NCBI RefSeq assembly: GCF_017599385.1
Contig: NZ_JAGFPK010000002.1
Span: forward strand, 62,001-126,000
DNA: 64,000 bases
Direction: 5' to 3'
Origin: Ciceribacter sp. L1K22
Lineage (GTDB): Bacteria > Pseudomonadota > Alphaproteobacteria > Rhizobiales > Rhizobiaceae
Positions 9,606 to 25,386 of this stretch are shown here, piece after piece; positions within the stretch are counted from its first letter, which is position 1; every line of letters starts with the position of its first letter. The position numbers were made by a program, and so were the translations under genes. Below the pieces are notes generated by a model. That model made no database searches. It had not been told where the DNA came from and worked only from the letters and a program-made list of their open reading frames with translations.

Positions 9606-10334
9606 TCACAGGAGCAGGTCATGGCCGCTGTCGCCTTTATCGTCATTGTTCTTATCGCGGCCTCGAGTGGCGCGGTGTTCAAGCCGGGCCAATGGTACGA
9701 AACCTTGCGCAAGCCATCCTGGACGCCGCCAAAATGGGCGTTCCCGGTGGTATGGTCGCTTCTCTACGCTGGCATCGCCTATGCCGGTTGGAGTGTATGG
9801 ACGCTGGCGGACTGGTCTCTGCCGCTCGCTTTCTGGTGCGCTCAGATCGTGTTCAATGCCATGTGGTCCTGGCTGTTCTTTGGACTTCGCCGTATGGATC
9901 TGGCGCTTGCCGATATCGCGCTGCTGTGGATCTCCATCCTCGGGTTCATCATGACCGCGTGGCCGGTTTCCGTCATCAGCGCAATTTTGTTTATTCCCTA
10001 CATTGCCTGGGTCAGCACCGCTGGCATGTTGAATTACTCCGTGTTGCGGCTGAACACGCAGCCGATCGATGGGCGTGCGTGACAGGATATCGAGGCCGTG
10101 CGCGACAAGCGACCCGGCGAGCAAAATGAGTATCGCGCGCGGATCATCGCCACGCAGAGCCAGCCCAACGGCCAGTAGCAGGAAGGTTCCCGAACAGGCG
10201 TTGGCGGCGAGAGAGCGGAAGCGACGCCCTGGCTCATGGGAGAGCCATGACAGCACGAGGGTTTCAGCCCACAGGATCGCGACCGCGATCGCGCTGATCC
10301 AGCCCGAGGCGAGTAACTCGGTCAACAGTTTCAT
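9606..10334 (-). CDS. Small three-helix membrane protein after bchP; 3' end uncertain
   Basis: The ATG at 10334 overlaps the bchP stop (ATGA), so it is translationally coupled. The first 87 residues look like a real membrane protein: helices at about 11-31 (GWISAIAVAILWAETLVLSW), 44-62 and 69-87 (ILILLAGSLVAHGLDIL), with the basic loop GRRFRS between. After that the frame stays open through the whole antisense of tspO to a stop at 9606, giving 242 codons, and that part is polar and reads like antisense noise (RGHDEPEDGDPQQRD). Either the gene lost its normal stop, or a frameshift shortens it. I do not recognise the family; location argues for a bacteriochlorophyll-cluster accessory role. Confidence 0.5.
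   Translation of the reverse strand: MKLLTELLASGWISAIAVAILWAETLVLSWLSHEPGRRFRSLAANACSGTFLLLAVGLALRGDDPRAILILLAGSLVAHGLDILSRTPIDRLRVQPQHGVIQHASGADPGNVGNKQNCADDGNRPRGHDEPEDGDPQQRDIGKRQIHTAKSKEQPGPHGIEHDLSAPESERQRPVRQRPYTPTGIGDASVEKRPYHRERPFWRRPGWLAQGFVPLARLEHRATRGRDKNNDDKGDSGHDLLL
9621..10082 (+). CDS. tspO: TspO/MBR family tryptophan-rich sensory protein
   Basis: 153-residue five-helix membrane protein of the TspO (CrtK, peripheral benzodiazepine receptor) family. Diagnostic stretches are KPGQWYETLRKPSWTPPKWAFPVVW near the N terminus, AYAGWSVW, and QIVFNAMWSWLFFGLRRMDLALADI. The ATG at 9621 follows CAGGAGCAGGTC. In Rhodobacter, TspO is an outer-membrane tetrapyrrole-linked sensor that dampens expression of photosynthesis genes in oxygen; in Rhodobacter it sits between crtB and crtC, here it lies next to bchP. 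It is convergent with the small membrane protein gene and fully covered by that gene's open antisense frame. Confidence 0.93.
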   Translation: MAAVAFIVIVLIAASSGAVFKPGQWYETLRKPSWTPPKWAFPVVWSLLYAGIAYAGWSVWTLADWSLPLAFWCAQIVFNAMWSWLFFGLRRMDLALADIALLWISILGFIMTAWPVSVISAILFIPYIAWVSTAGMLNYSVLRLNTQPIDGRA

Positions 10335-11584
10335 TGTTGACCCGCCGTGATGCCGAGCAACTGGCCGAGATCCTTGAAAAACACCCTGACATGGGCAAGC
10401 GGGTCGCGCCGTACGATCTTCTTGTTGATGTAGGATTCCCAGGTCAACCGCTGGACATCTGGGTCCGCGCACATGGCAACAAATTTTTCCCGCAGCCGGT
10501 CACTGCGGTACCAGACCGCTTGCATGATGCCGAGGATCAGGAAAACCCGTCCGTGCGCTCGCATGAAGATGCGGCGGGCCTGCCGCAGGGAAGATGCCTT
10601 GCCGGTCCTCAGACAGGTATCGACCGCGTCGGCGCAGAGTTTACCGCACACCATGGCGTAGTGGATGCCTTCGCCCGATGACGGCGCGACCGTCCCGGCC
10701 GCGTCTCCGGCCAGAACAACATTTCGGCCATTGTCCCAGCGCCGCATCGGTTTGAGCGGCAGCGGTGCGCCTTCTCGGCGGATGGTCCGGCAACTAGCCA
10801 GGCCTGCCGCTCGCCGCAAATCCGCCGTCGCCTGCCGCAGGTTATGACCCTTGACAGCCGAACCGCAGCCGACCGACATCGTGGTGCCGTGCGGAAAGAC
10901 CCAGCCGTAGAAGTCCGGAGAAATCCGTCCGTCATAGAACACATCGCATTGATCGGTGGCGCAGGGGGTTGTCTCCGTTTCCAGCGGGCTTTCAAGGATT
11001 TCGTGATAGGCAAACACATAGGGAGGACGTTTTGCGCGCGGAAACATCAGTCGCCTGACGGCCGAATTTGCGCCGTCCGCGCCGATCAACATTCGGGCGC
11101 GAAGTTGCAAATTCTGTGACGATGCATCACCGTCGTTCTGCGAAAATGTCATTTGCAACGTGCCATCTTTGCCGTCTTCGACCGAGATGAGCTTTCCATT
11201 TAACCGTCTCGCACCGGCATGTTCGGCTCGTTCACGCAGATAAGGGTCGAACGTGGCGCGATCCACCATTCCGACAAAGCCGATATTGCCGATCCGCATC
11301 TCGACTACTCGTCCCGAGGGTGCAATCACGCGCGCTGCATTTGCCTTCGCCACCAACATGTCTTCGGAAATGCCAAAGTCCTTGAGGGTTCTCGACGGAA
11401 TGGCGCCGCCGCATGGTTTGATGCGGTTGCCGGGATCGACGAGAAGAACACTGCGGCCAACCGTGGCAAGTCTTTCCGCGGCGATTGCGCCGCTTGGACC
11501 ACCGCCGATCACGGCGACGTCGAACATTTCCGGAAATATCGGTTCTGCCGGACTCTGTTGGTTTCGACGAATTTGCGTTTCCAT
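10331..11584 (-). CDS. bchP: Geranylgeranyl reductase BchP (likely also started separately)
   Basis: FAD-dependent reductase that saturates the geranylgeranyl tail of bacteriochlorophyllide to phytyl. The dinucleotide motif VAVIGGGPSGAIAAERLA is near the start, then VVEMRIGNIGFVGMVDRATFDPYLRERA, GADGANSAVRR, and GDAAGTVAPSSGEGIHYAM. The ATG at 11584 is preceded by GGCGGAGTGACCGA, a good ribosome site, so a free 417-residue BchP can be made even though the upstream frame runs into it. A second ATG at codon 20 (MFDVAVIGGG) would give 398 residues, closer to the usual BchP of about 390. The stop overlaps the next gene's ATG. Confidence 0.9.
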   Translation of the reverse strand: METQIRRNQQSPAEPIFPEMFDVAVIGGGPSGAIAAERLATVGRSVLLVDPGNRIKPCGGAIPSRTLKDFGISEDMLVAKANAARVIAPSGRVVEMRIGNIGFVGMVDRATFDPYLRERAEHAGARRLNGKLISVEDGKDGTLQMTFSQNDGDASSQNLQLRARMLIGADGANSAVRRLMFPRAKRPPYVFAYHEILESPLETETTPCATDQCDVFYDGRISPDFYGWVFPHGTTMSVGCGSAVKGHNLRQATADLRRAAGLASCRTIRREGAPLPLKPMRRWDNGRNVVLAGDAAGTVAPSSGEGIHYAMVCGKLCADAVDTCLRTGKASSLRQARRIFMRAHGRVFLILGIMQAVWYRSDRLREKFVAMCADPDVQRLTWESYINKKIVRRDPLAHVRVFFKDLGQLLGITAGQQ

Positions 11585-12949
11585 TCGGTCACTCCGCCGG
11601 CTGCAGTAAGGGTGAGCAGGATCGGTCGATGCCGACCGGTTGCCGATAGCCAATGCGAGGCCCGCCGACGCCATGAAAAGGATCGCTTCGAAACCGAATA
11701 CCGTTGCGAAGGCATGTCCGTCTGTCATCGCGAGACCGCGACCGAGGTCCAAGGCAAAACTTCCGAACAGGCCGCCAAGACCAAATGCAAGGGCCTGAGC
11801 CGCGCCCCAGACACCGATCCGCATCCCCGCATTGGCGTGCGCGCCGGCTGCGGCAAGCGACATCATCGTGCCAATGGCAGCGACTGAAAACATACCATTG
11901 GCGAGGCCGAGCAAAAACACATTGTAGGGTAGCGGCCAGTTCGTCGCGATTGTTGCGGCGATACAGAGAAATGCAAGCGCGCCGGCAGAGCCCAGACAGC
12001 CGATGATGATGAAGAGCCTCGGGAGATTGGCAACTCGTTTGCCAAACACAATGCCTGCCAGACCGAAGGCTGCCATGCCAAGAAGGACGCCCCCATGCTG
12101 TAGTCCCGAGAGTTGGGTCGACTGGCCCGGTGTCATGCCGAAGAGCAGGCCGGCAAACGGTTCGAGAATGAGGTCCTGCGTCGAGAAGGCGAACATCGAC
12201 AGAAAGATGAACAGGGTTAGTATCCGCGCTTGTCGATCGCCCCACACGTCGCGCAGGCTGTCACGGAAGCGCTGGGGCGGCATGGACTGATCCGGAGCGG
12301 CTGCCACTATCGGTTTTTGTTCGATGCCTCTGACCGCAAGCCAGGCGACAAATAACGCGATGATTCCCGTCGCGGCAGTCACCGTCACCAGCCGGCCATG
12401 GGAATAGGGCTCCAAAGCTATTCCGGTGGCGATCGAAGTGACGATGATACCAAAGATCATCATCATCCAGGTGATCGTTGCCGCCGCCGCGCGACGTTCG
12501 GTCGCCGTGCGGGTTGCGAGAAGCGCGAGCAGGGAGGTGCCGCTTGCCCCGATGCCCATGCCGATCATCACATATGCGAGGACGGCGATCACAAAACCCA
12601 GGTTTGGATGCTCAGCAAAGAGGTAGGTTGTCGACGAAGCGAGGGTGCCTGCGAGTGCCAATGTGCCCAAGCCAGCGAGAATCCAGACCGTGCGCGAGCC
12701 GCCGGTGTCGGACCGGTGCCCCCAAATCGGACGGCTTAGCTGTACCGCGTAGTGTATGCCGACGAGTAAGCCCGGCACGACAGCCGCGAGACCGAGTTCT
12801 ACGATCATGACACGGTTCAGCGTCGAGTTGGTCAACACCACGATCGATGCAAGGGCTGCCTGTACGATACCAAGGCGTCCAATATCGATCCAGCTCAACC
12901 CTGACCGTATCGCTTTGTTCGCTTCGATTGCCGGTCGAGGGTGAGACAT
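10331..12949 (-). CDS. bch2-bchP: PucC-family (Bch2) transporter fused in frame to geranylgeranyl reductase (BchP)
   Basis: One open frame of 872 codons. Residues 1-455 are a 12-helix PucC/LhaA-family protein (start MSHPRPAIEANKAIRSG, with DIGRLGIVQ, STLNRVMIVEL, FSTQDLILEPFAGLLFGMTPGQ and AALAFG-type repeats). This is the gene that lies between bchG and bchP in Rhodobacter, where it is separate. Residues 456-872 are complete BchP. There is no stop between them: the linker reads GNRSASTDPAHPYCSRRSDR then METQIRR. A shift of one frame would end the first protein as CSPLLQPAE followed by TGA at 11589-11591. The start at 12949 follows AGGACTC, 11 nt after the bchG stop. Pucc-family members are thought to handle bacteriochlorophyll or its delivery to LH complexes. 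Fusion, or a single-base error in the sequence, are both possible. Confidence 0.75.
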   Translation of the reverse strand: MSHPRPAIEANKAIRSGLSWIDIGRLGIVQAALASIVVLTNSTLNRVMIVELGLAAVVPGLLVGIHYAVQLSRPIWGHRSDTGGSRTVWILAGLGTLALAGTLASSTTYLFAEHPNLGFVIAVLAYVMIGMGIGASGTSLLALLATRTATERRAAAATITWMMMIFGIIVTSIATGIALEPYSHGRLVTVTAATGIIALFVAWLAVRGIEQKPIVAAAPDQSMPPQRFRDSLRDVWGDRQARILTLFIFLSMFAFSTQDLILEPFAGLLFGMTPGQSTQLSGLQHGGVLLGMAAFGLAGIVFGKRVANLPRLFIIIGCLGSAGALAFLCIAATIATNWPLPYNVFLLGLANGMFSVAAIGTMMSLAAAGAHANAGMRIGVWGAAQALAFGLGGLFGSFALDLGRGLAMTDGHAFATVFGFEAILFMASAGLALAIGNRSASTDPAHPYCSRRSDRMETQIRRNQQSPAEPIFPEMFDVAVIGGGPSGAIAAERLATVGRSVLLVDPGNRIKPCGGAIPSRTLKDFGISEDMLVAKANAARVIAPSGRVVEMRIGNIGFVGMVDRATFDPYLRERAEHAGARRLNGKLISVEDGKDGTLQMTFSQNDGDASSQNLQLRARMLIGADGANSAVRRLMFPRAKRPPYVFAYHEILESPLETETTPCATDQCDVFYDGRISPDFYGWVFPHGTTMSVGCGSAVKGHNLRQATADLRRAAGLASCRTIRREGAPLPLKPMRRWDNGRNVVLAGDAAGTVAPSSGEGIHYAMVCGKLCADAVDTCLRTGKASSLRQARRIFMRAHGRVFLILGIMQAVWYRSDRLREKFVAMCADPDVQRLTWESYINKKIVRRDPLAHVRVFFKDLGQLLGITAGQQ

Positions 12950-12960
12950 CGGAGAGTCCT

Positions 12961-13881
12961 TCAACCCAGGGAATTGACGAGTGCGAGATGGCGGAGACCG
13001 AACGCCGCCACCATCATGCCGCTGACGTAGAGGCCCACTCCGATCGACGAGTACCAGACGGCGCGTCCGACGGGATCGCGAAGGAAGCGGATCATGCACA
13101 CGACCTGGATCGCCAGAAGGAGACAGAGGCCCGCGGCGTGGTAGGCAAGGTTCTGATGTGCCAGCAAGCCGATCACGCCGATCTGCGGCAGTGCCATGAC
13201 AATGCAGGCGATCAAGGCTGCATTTCTGGCTCCATGCAGAACCGGAAGTGTGGCGATGTTCATTTCCCGGTCGCCGCGCATGGACTTGAAGTCGTTGAGT
13301 GTCAGGATGCCGTGGGCGCCGAGACCGTAAAGCAGGGCAATCGCAAGATTGTCAGCATCCGGAACAAGGCCGGTCATCGCGGTGGTCGCCGTAATCCAGG
13401 GAAGTGTTTCGTAGCTCAGGCCTACAACCCCGTTGCCGATCCAGCCGTTCTGCTTGAAGCGGAAAGGCGGTGCGCTGTAGGCCCATGCGAAGACGAGGCC
13501 GATCAGGGATGCGATGAGCACAAAAGGGCCAAGCAGCGCCGCGACAAGCGCCGACAATATCGACATCAGAATGGCGATGTACAGACCCCAGCGACCCGGC
13601 ATGCGTCCCGATGGGATGACGCGGTGCGGCTCGTTGATCGCATCGACATGACGATCGAACCAGTCGTTGACAGCCTGGCTTGTACCGCACAACAGCGGGC
13701 CGGCGAGAACGATGCCGGCCACAGCCGCAACGGCGGCTGATCCGAAGCCCTGTCCGGATGCAATCGCCCCACAAGCATAGGCCCACATCGGGGGAAACCA
13801 TGTGATCGGCTTCAGCAATGCGATCACCGCCGGAAAGCTCGGCCAGTCGTGATGCTGAGTCTCTGCGCGGGTGATCTCCAT
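12961..13881 (-). CDS. bchG: Bacteriochlorophyll synthase (BchG)
   Basis: UbiA-type prenyltransferase that joins geranylgeranyl diphosphate to bacteriochlorophyllide a in the membrane. The opening LLKPITWFPPMWAYACGAIASG matches BchG closely. The first prenyl-diphosphate site NDWFDRHVDAINEPHR and the second, LNDFKSMRGDREMNI, are visible, with about nine hydrophobic segments. I place the start at ATG 13881 (MEITRAET), giving 306 residues, as in Rhodobacter (about 304). An in-frame ATG at 13911 would sit 1 nt from a PpsR operator with no room for a leader. No good ribosome site is seen for either. The gene leads a bchG-bch2-bchP unit. Confidence 0.92.
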   Translation of the reverse strand: MEITRAETQHHDWPSFPAVIALLKPITWFPPMWAYACGAIASGQGFGSAAVAAVAGIVLAGPLLCGTSQAVNDWFDRHVDAINEPHRVIPSGRMPGRWGLYIAILMSILSALVAALLGPFVLIASLIGLVFAWAYSAPPFRFKQNGWIGNGVVGLSYETLPWITATTAMTGLVPDADNLAIALLYGLGAHGILTLNDFKSMRGDREMNIATLPVLHGARNAALIACIVMALPQIGVIGLLAHQNLAYHAAGLCLLLAIQVVCMIRFLRDPVGRAVWYSSIGVGLYVSGMMVAAFGLRHLALVNSLG

Positions 13882-13912
13882 GTTCCGAATGCTAGGCCCG
13901 CTCCTCGCCATG

Positions 13913-13930
13913 TGTCAACAAAAATTGACA
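13913..13930. promoter_or_regulatory. PpsR/CrtJ operator upstream of bchG
   Basis: Exact TGT-N12-ACA palindrome with TGTCAA and TTGACA half-sites, between ppsR and bchG. The centre lies about 40 nt before the preferred bchG start. PpsR represses under oxygen by binding such sites near the promoter. Confidence 0.85.
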
Positions 13931-13997
13931 CTCCGTTGACGACGCGCGACGTCCCGCGATGAAATTCCGCCGGAAACCTTCGGTGATTTGTCTGGGT

Positions 13998-15434
13998 TCA
14001 GTTTGCCGGACGGTAGTCTTCGAGCCCGTGACGGCGGAGCTTTATGTAAAGGCTCTGGCGGGAAAGGCCGAGAATCTCCGCGGCGGACGCGCGGTTGTTG
14101 TTCGTCTGATCCAGGGCGGCCTCGATGCAGATCTTTTCGATCACGTCGAGGGATTCTCTCATCAGTTCCTTCAGCGGAACTTTTCCGACGAGGTTGGCAA
14201 AACCATCCGCCTGTTCGGGGGCGCCGGGTGACGGAATCGACAATCGCTCGCCTGCGTTTGCTTGGGCAACGATGACCATTTGCGTCTGGCTGGTATCGGG
14301 ATTACGCCGCGCTGAAATTAGCACCGGACGTTCTCCGGCCAGATTGTCGGTCAGCGTGGATGAAAAGCCTCGCACGTTCTGTTCTTCCGCAAGGCGGGAA
14401 TAAAGCACATGGATGTCCAGCGACGACTTGGAGAACCAGGTCGCGATATTGCGTCCCAATACCTGCGCCAGCGATGGGGCGTGAACGAGATCGAGGAAAA
14501 TCGCGTTGGCTGCAACCACTTGTCCCTGACCATTGGTCTGCACGGCGGCCTCCGGAAATCCCGAAAGGTCCACCGTCGTCGGCTCCATCTTCTCGATATG
14601 CTGACGCCGGGTTTCGGCCACATCCGCTGTAGACCAGGCTGAGACGATAAGGTTGGTAACGCCGTTCTCCCTGTAGGAGCGCAAGGTCAATGAGACCGGC
14701 TCGCCATTCGCCGTCTTCAGCGTGTCGAGTTGCACCGGGTCGGGGCTGTGGCGTGCTTCTGCGATCGCGTCGCTCAGCAGATCGCGGTCCTGCTTTCTAA
14801 AGAGGTCGCGGAAGGGTTTGCTGACCATGCTTGCGTTGCCGGTGCCCAGCAGCGCGATCGCCGCGGCATTGGCATCCAGGACGCTCTTTCGCTCGCCGTC
14901 GATCATCAGGTGAGCGATACTGGAAACCCGGAAGGCCGTGCGGTAGCGGGCTTCGGCCTCCTGGAGCTCCCGGTAGTCCGCCTCCAGTGCCATCTGCGTT
15001 TCGACCAGCCGCTGCTGGTCGCGCATCTGCTGGCGCAGGTCGCGCCCGACCACCAGTGTGTAGGGGAAATCATCCGAGGAGAAGGCGGAGTAGACAACCG
15101 GCAGGTCCGGCCTGCCGTCGCAACTGTGATTGACCTGGTAGCCGCGCGAATGCCGCTCCTGGTCGAGACCCGATAGCATTGAGTCGATCTTCGGCACGGA
15201 TTCAATGGTGACGATATCCTGCAGGCGTCGCCCGACCGATGTCGCCAAGCCGCAACTTCCAATTTCCGGATCGGATAGATGAATGCTCGCGACCTTGCCG
15301 GTTTTGTCGACCAACATCACGATGTCGGCGCCAAGTCCGACGAGGGCACCGATGGATTCGATGTCGAGAGATTTCAGCAGGCTGACTGCTATCTCGAACC
15401 CAAGTGTCGCGTTCTTGCCGTTGAGAGGCTTCAT
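13998..15434 (-). CDS. ppsR: PpsR/CrtJ transcriptional repressor of photosynthesis genes
   Basis: 478 residues from ATG 15434, whose ATGA overlaps the aerR stop. Architecture: N-terminal PAS-like domain, a Q-linker helix (RQQMRDQQRLVETQMALEADYRELQEAEARY), two PAS domains, and a C-terminal Fis-type helix-turn-helix NNRASAAEILGLSRQSLYIK that contacts TGT-N12-ACA. Only three cysteines are present: Cys61, Cys105 and Cys436. Cys436 directly precedes the HTH and corresponds to the redox-active one. The mid-protein cysteine used for the intramolecular disulfide in Rhodobacter has no counterpart in the PAS1 region. Redox control may therefore work differently. The protein very probably regulates the operators found throughout this window. 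Confidence 0.95.
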   Translation of the reverse strand: MKPLNGKNATLGFEIAVSLLKSLDIESIGALVGLGADIVMLVDKTGKVASIHLSDPEIGSCGLATSVGRRLQDIVTIESVPKIDSMLSGLDQERHSRGYQVNHSCDGRPDLPVVYSAFSSDDFPYTLVVGRDLRQQMRDQQRLVETQMALEADYRELQEAEARYRTAFRVSSIAHLMIDGERKSVLDANAAAIALLGTGNASMVSKPFRDLFRKQDRDLLSDAIAEARHSPDPVQLDTLKTANGEPVSLTLRSYRENGVTNLIVSAWSTADVAETRRQHIEKMEPTTVDLSGFPEAAVQTNGQGQVVAANAIFLDLVHAPSLAQVLGRNIATWFSKSSLDIHVLYSRLAEEQNVRGFSSTLTDNLAGERPVLISARRNPDTSQTQMVIVAQANAGERLSIPSPGAPEQADGFANLVGKVPLKELMRESLDVIEKICIEAALDQTNNNRASAAEILGLSRQSLYIKLRRHGLEDYRPAN

Positions 15435-16462
15435 CGCGTCAGCCAATCGATTCCACTGGCATTTACAGCAGTCCTCCGAGGCGATCCTGTTGCCTGCCGG
15501 CCGATCGCTTCCAACTCGTAGAACCTTTCGCAGATTCTAGCGGCGGAGTAAACGCTGTCACAAATGCAGTCAATCCCCAAACTGACAAGAAAATCAACGG
15601 AATCCAGCGCCGCAATGCCTCCGGCGATGATCGGCGGCCGACGATCTCTTTGGGTGGATCGGACGGCAGCCACAAGATCATGGAACTCGCTGCGCAGGCG
15701 TTGGTTGCTCCATCCGATGCAGACAATATCTGCATGGTCGAGCGCTGATCGCAGCCTCGGACTCCTCAGGTCCGCGCCTTCCACGATTCGTGTCGACCAT
15801 CCCATCGCATCAAACAGCAGGCCCAGGAGATACGGCATCAGCGTATGCTGTTCTCCGTAGGGTGTTGCCAGCACCACGAAGGGAAGGTTGGCGTCTCCGT
15901 GCAGGCTTCGGAATTCAAAGGATAGTAGCCTGATGATATCCTGCAGGCGCGCGACCGCGACTGTCACGTCGACAAAGTCGCAATCATCCCCTTCCCACCG
16001 CCGCCCCAGCTCCCGTGTCACCGCCTCTATGAACAGAACTTTGGCGAAATCGGGCTGGTCGGCAGGAAGTTCCGTTCGCAAAAAATCCAGCAGGATCGGA
16101 GTGCGAACCCCCGGGCTGGTGACAAGTGGGCAAAACGCATCGATAGCACGAGCGTAGCGGCTGTCGTGCTCCAGTCCCATGTCGTACCGCGCTGCCAGTC
16201 TGTCGGCGGTCATAGGCGCCACCGTTCCCTGAATGAAGCTCTGTAGCGTTTCCCGTTCGCGCGTCAGTAAGTACCCTGCCAAACCTAGCCGGGCAAGTGA
16301 TCCGTTGGATGTAGGTTTGCTCACTGCGGCCGATGCTGACGGCAGTGGACATGCTGTGTCGTCGCTTAAGGTCGTGTCCATAGTGCCCGCGCGGAACGCC
16401 TCCCTCACCGAGCCTGACATATGTGGCGCGCGGTGCTGACGTGGCGAGGCCATGATGCACAT
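15431..16462 (-). CDS. aerR: AerR/PpaA, B12-dependent antirepressor partner of PpsR
   Basis: 343 residues from ATG 16462; further in-frame ATGs at 16453, 16420 and 16381 could give shorter forms (in Rhodobacter two AerR isoforms exist). Residues 150-180 carry the family helix ELGRRWEGDDCDFVDVTVAVARLQ, and residues 195-320 the cobalamin-fold domain. His206 in GEQHTLM is the candidate cobalt ligand; the position usually Gly in HxxG is Met here. It lies directly upstream of ppsR, overlapping 4 nt, and diverges from bchF, the classic aerR-ppsR arrangement. It should bind PpsR and relieve repression in a light-dependent way. Confidence 0.9.
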   Translation of the reverse strand: MCIMASPRQHRAPHMSGSVREAFRAGTMDTTLSDDTACPLPSASAAVSKPTSNGSLARLGLAGYLLTRERETLQSFIQGTVAPMTADRLAARYDMGLEHDSRYARAIDAFCPLVTSPGVRTPILLDFLRTELPADQPDFAKVLFIEAVTRELGRRWEGDDCDFVDVTVAVARLQDIIRLLSFEFRSLHGDANLPFVVLATPYGEQHTLMPYLLGLLFDAMGWSTRIVEGADLRSPRLRSALDHADIVCIGWSNQRLRSEFHDLVAAVRSTQRDRRPPIIAGGIAALDSVDFLVSLGIDCICDSVYSAARICERFYELEAIGRQATGSPRRTAVNASGIDWLTR

Positions 16463-16499
16463 GTGCGAGCCTCTATAGCATGCCGGGTCAATGCGATTA

Positions 16500-16533
16500 T
16501 GTAAATAAAAATTTACGTCAATCTAGGTTGACA
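16500..16533. promoter_or_regulatory. Two abutting imperfect PpsR sites between aerR and bchF
   Basis: Site one at 16500-16517 reads TGTAAA-N6-TTTACG; site two at 16516-16533 reads CGTCAA-N6-TTGACA. Each departs from TGT-N12-ACA only in one outer base, and they share the dinucleotide CG at 16516-16517. Centres are 16 nt apart. They can serve both the aerR-ppsR and the bchF-N-B-H-L-M directions. Confidence 0.7.
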
Positions 16534-16609
16534 CTCTTGCGATCGCGAGACTACTCTTTCACATCCCGATGAGCCCTGCGGGACGACTCCGGGAGAAGGA
16601 ACGAACGTA

Positions 16610-24662
<8,053 letters not shown>

Positions 24663-24669
24663 GGTTCCG

Positions 24670-25386
24670 ATGAGCCAGACAGAGTACATGAGGCGGACCG
24701 GTGAAATCGAACATTACTTCGATCGCACGGCGCTCGATGCGTGGAAGAGGTTGACCGGGGACCAGCCTGTCAGCGGAATTCGCGCGACGGTTCGCAAGGG
24801 TCGCGACGCGATGCGCGCAACGCTGGTCAGCTGGTTGCCGCAGGATCTTTCCGGCTGGCGCATCCTCGATGCCGGCTGCGGATCCGGTGTGCTTTCGATG
24901 GAGCTCATGGACCGGGGCGCCGACGTGCTCGGGATTGATCTCTCAGCGCAGATGGTCGCGTTTGCCCGGCAGCGTGCCCTTGATCGCCATCCTTCGGGCA
25001 ACCGCCCAACTGGCTCGGTTCGCTTTGAAAGTGGCGACATGCTCGATGCGCGCCACGGACATTTCGATGCGATCGTGGCGATGGATGTCCTCATCCACTA
25101 CCAGCCTGCGGATGCGATGCGCGTGCTCGAAAAGATGGCATCGCGCACATCGCGCAAGCTCGTCTTTACCCTTGCTCCCGGCTCCCGCTTCCTTCGCACC
25201 ATGCTTGCAGCAGGTCGCGTCTTTCCGCGCGGCAATCGTTCGCCCTCGATCTATCCTGTGGATGCCCGGGCGCTGGTCAGCAATCTCGTGGCAAAGCCGG
25301 CGATGTCCTCGTGGTCGGTCGGTCGCTTCGAACGGATTGCCGTCGGTTTCTACACCTCCCAGGCCATGGAGGTAAGCAACTCATGA
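24670..25386 (+). CDS. bchM: Mg-protoporphyrin IX O-methyltransferase
   Basis: 238 residues. SAM-dependent methyltransferase that esterifies the C13 propionate of Mg-protoporphyrin IX, preparing it for the cyclase. Motif I is ILDAGCGSG at residues 65-73, and motif II-like FDAIVAMDVLIHYQPAD follows. The opening YFDRTALDAWKRLTGDQPVSGIRATVRKGRD is typical of BchM. The ATG is 7 nt after bchL, with GAGGTTCCG ahead. Its stop overlaps lhaA. Confidence 0.95.
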   Translation: MSQTEYMRRTGEIEHYFDRTALDAWKRLTGDQPVSGIRATVRKGRDAMRATLVSWLPQDLSGWRILDAGCGSGVLSMELMDRGADVLGIDLSAQMVAFARQRALDRHPSGNRPTGSVRFESGDMLDARHGHFDAIVAMDVLIHYQPADAMRVLEKMASRTSRKLVFTLAPGSRFLRTMLAAGRVFPRGNRSPSIYPVDARALVSNLVAKPAMSSWSVGRFERIAVGFYTSQAMEVSNS

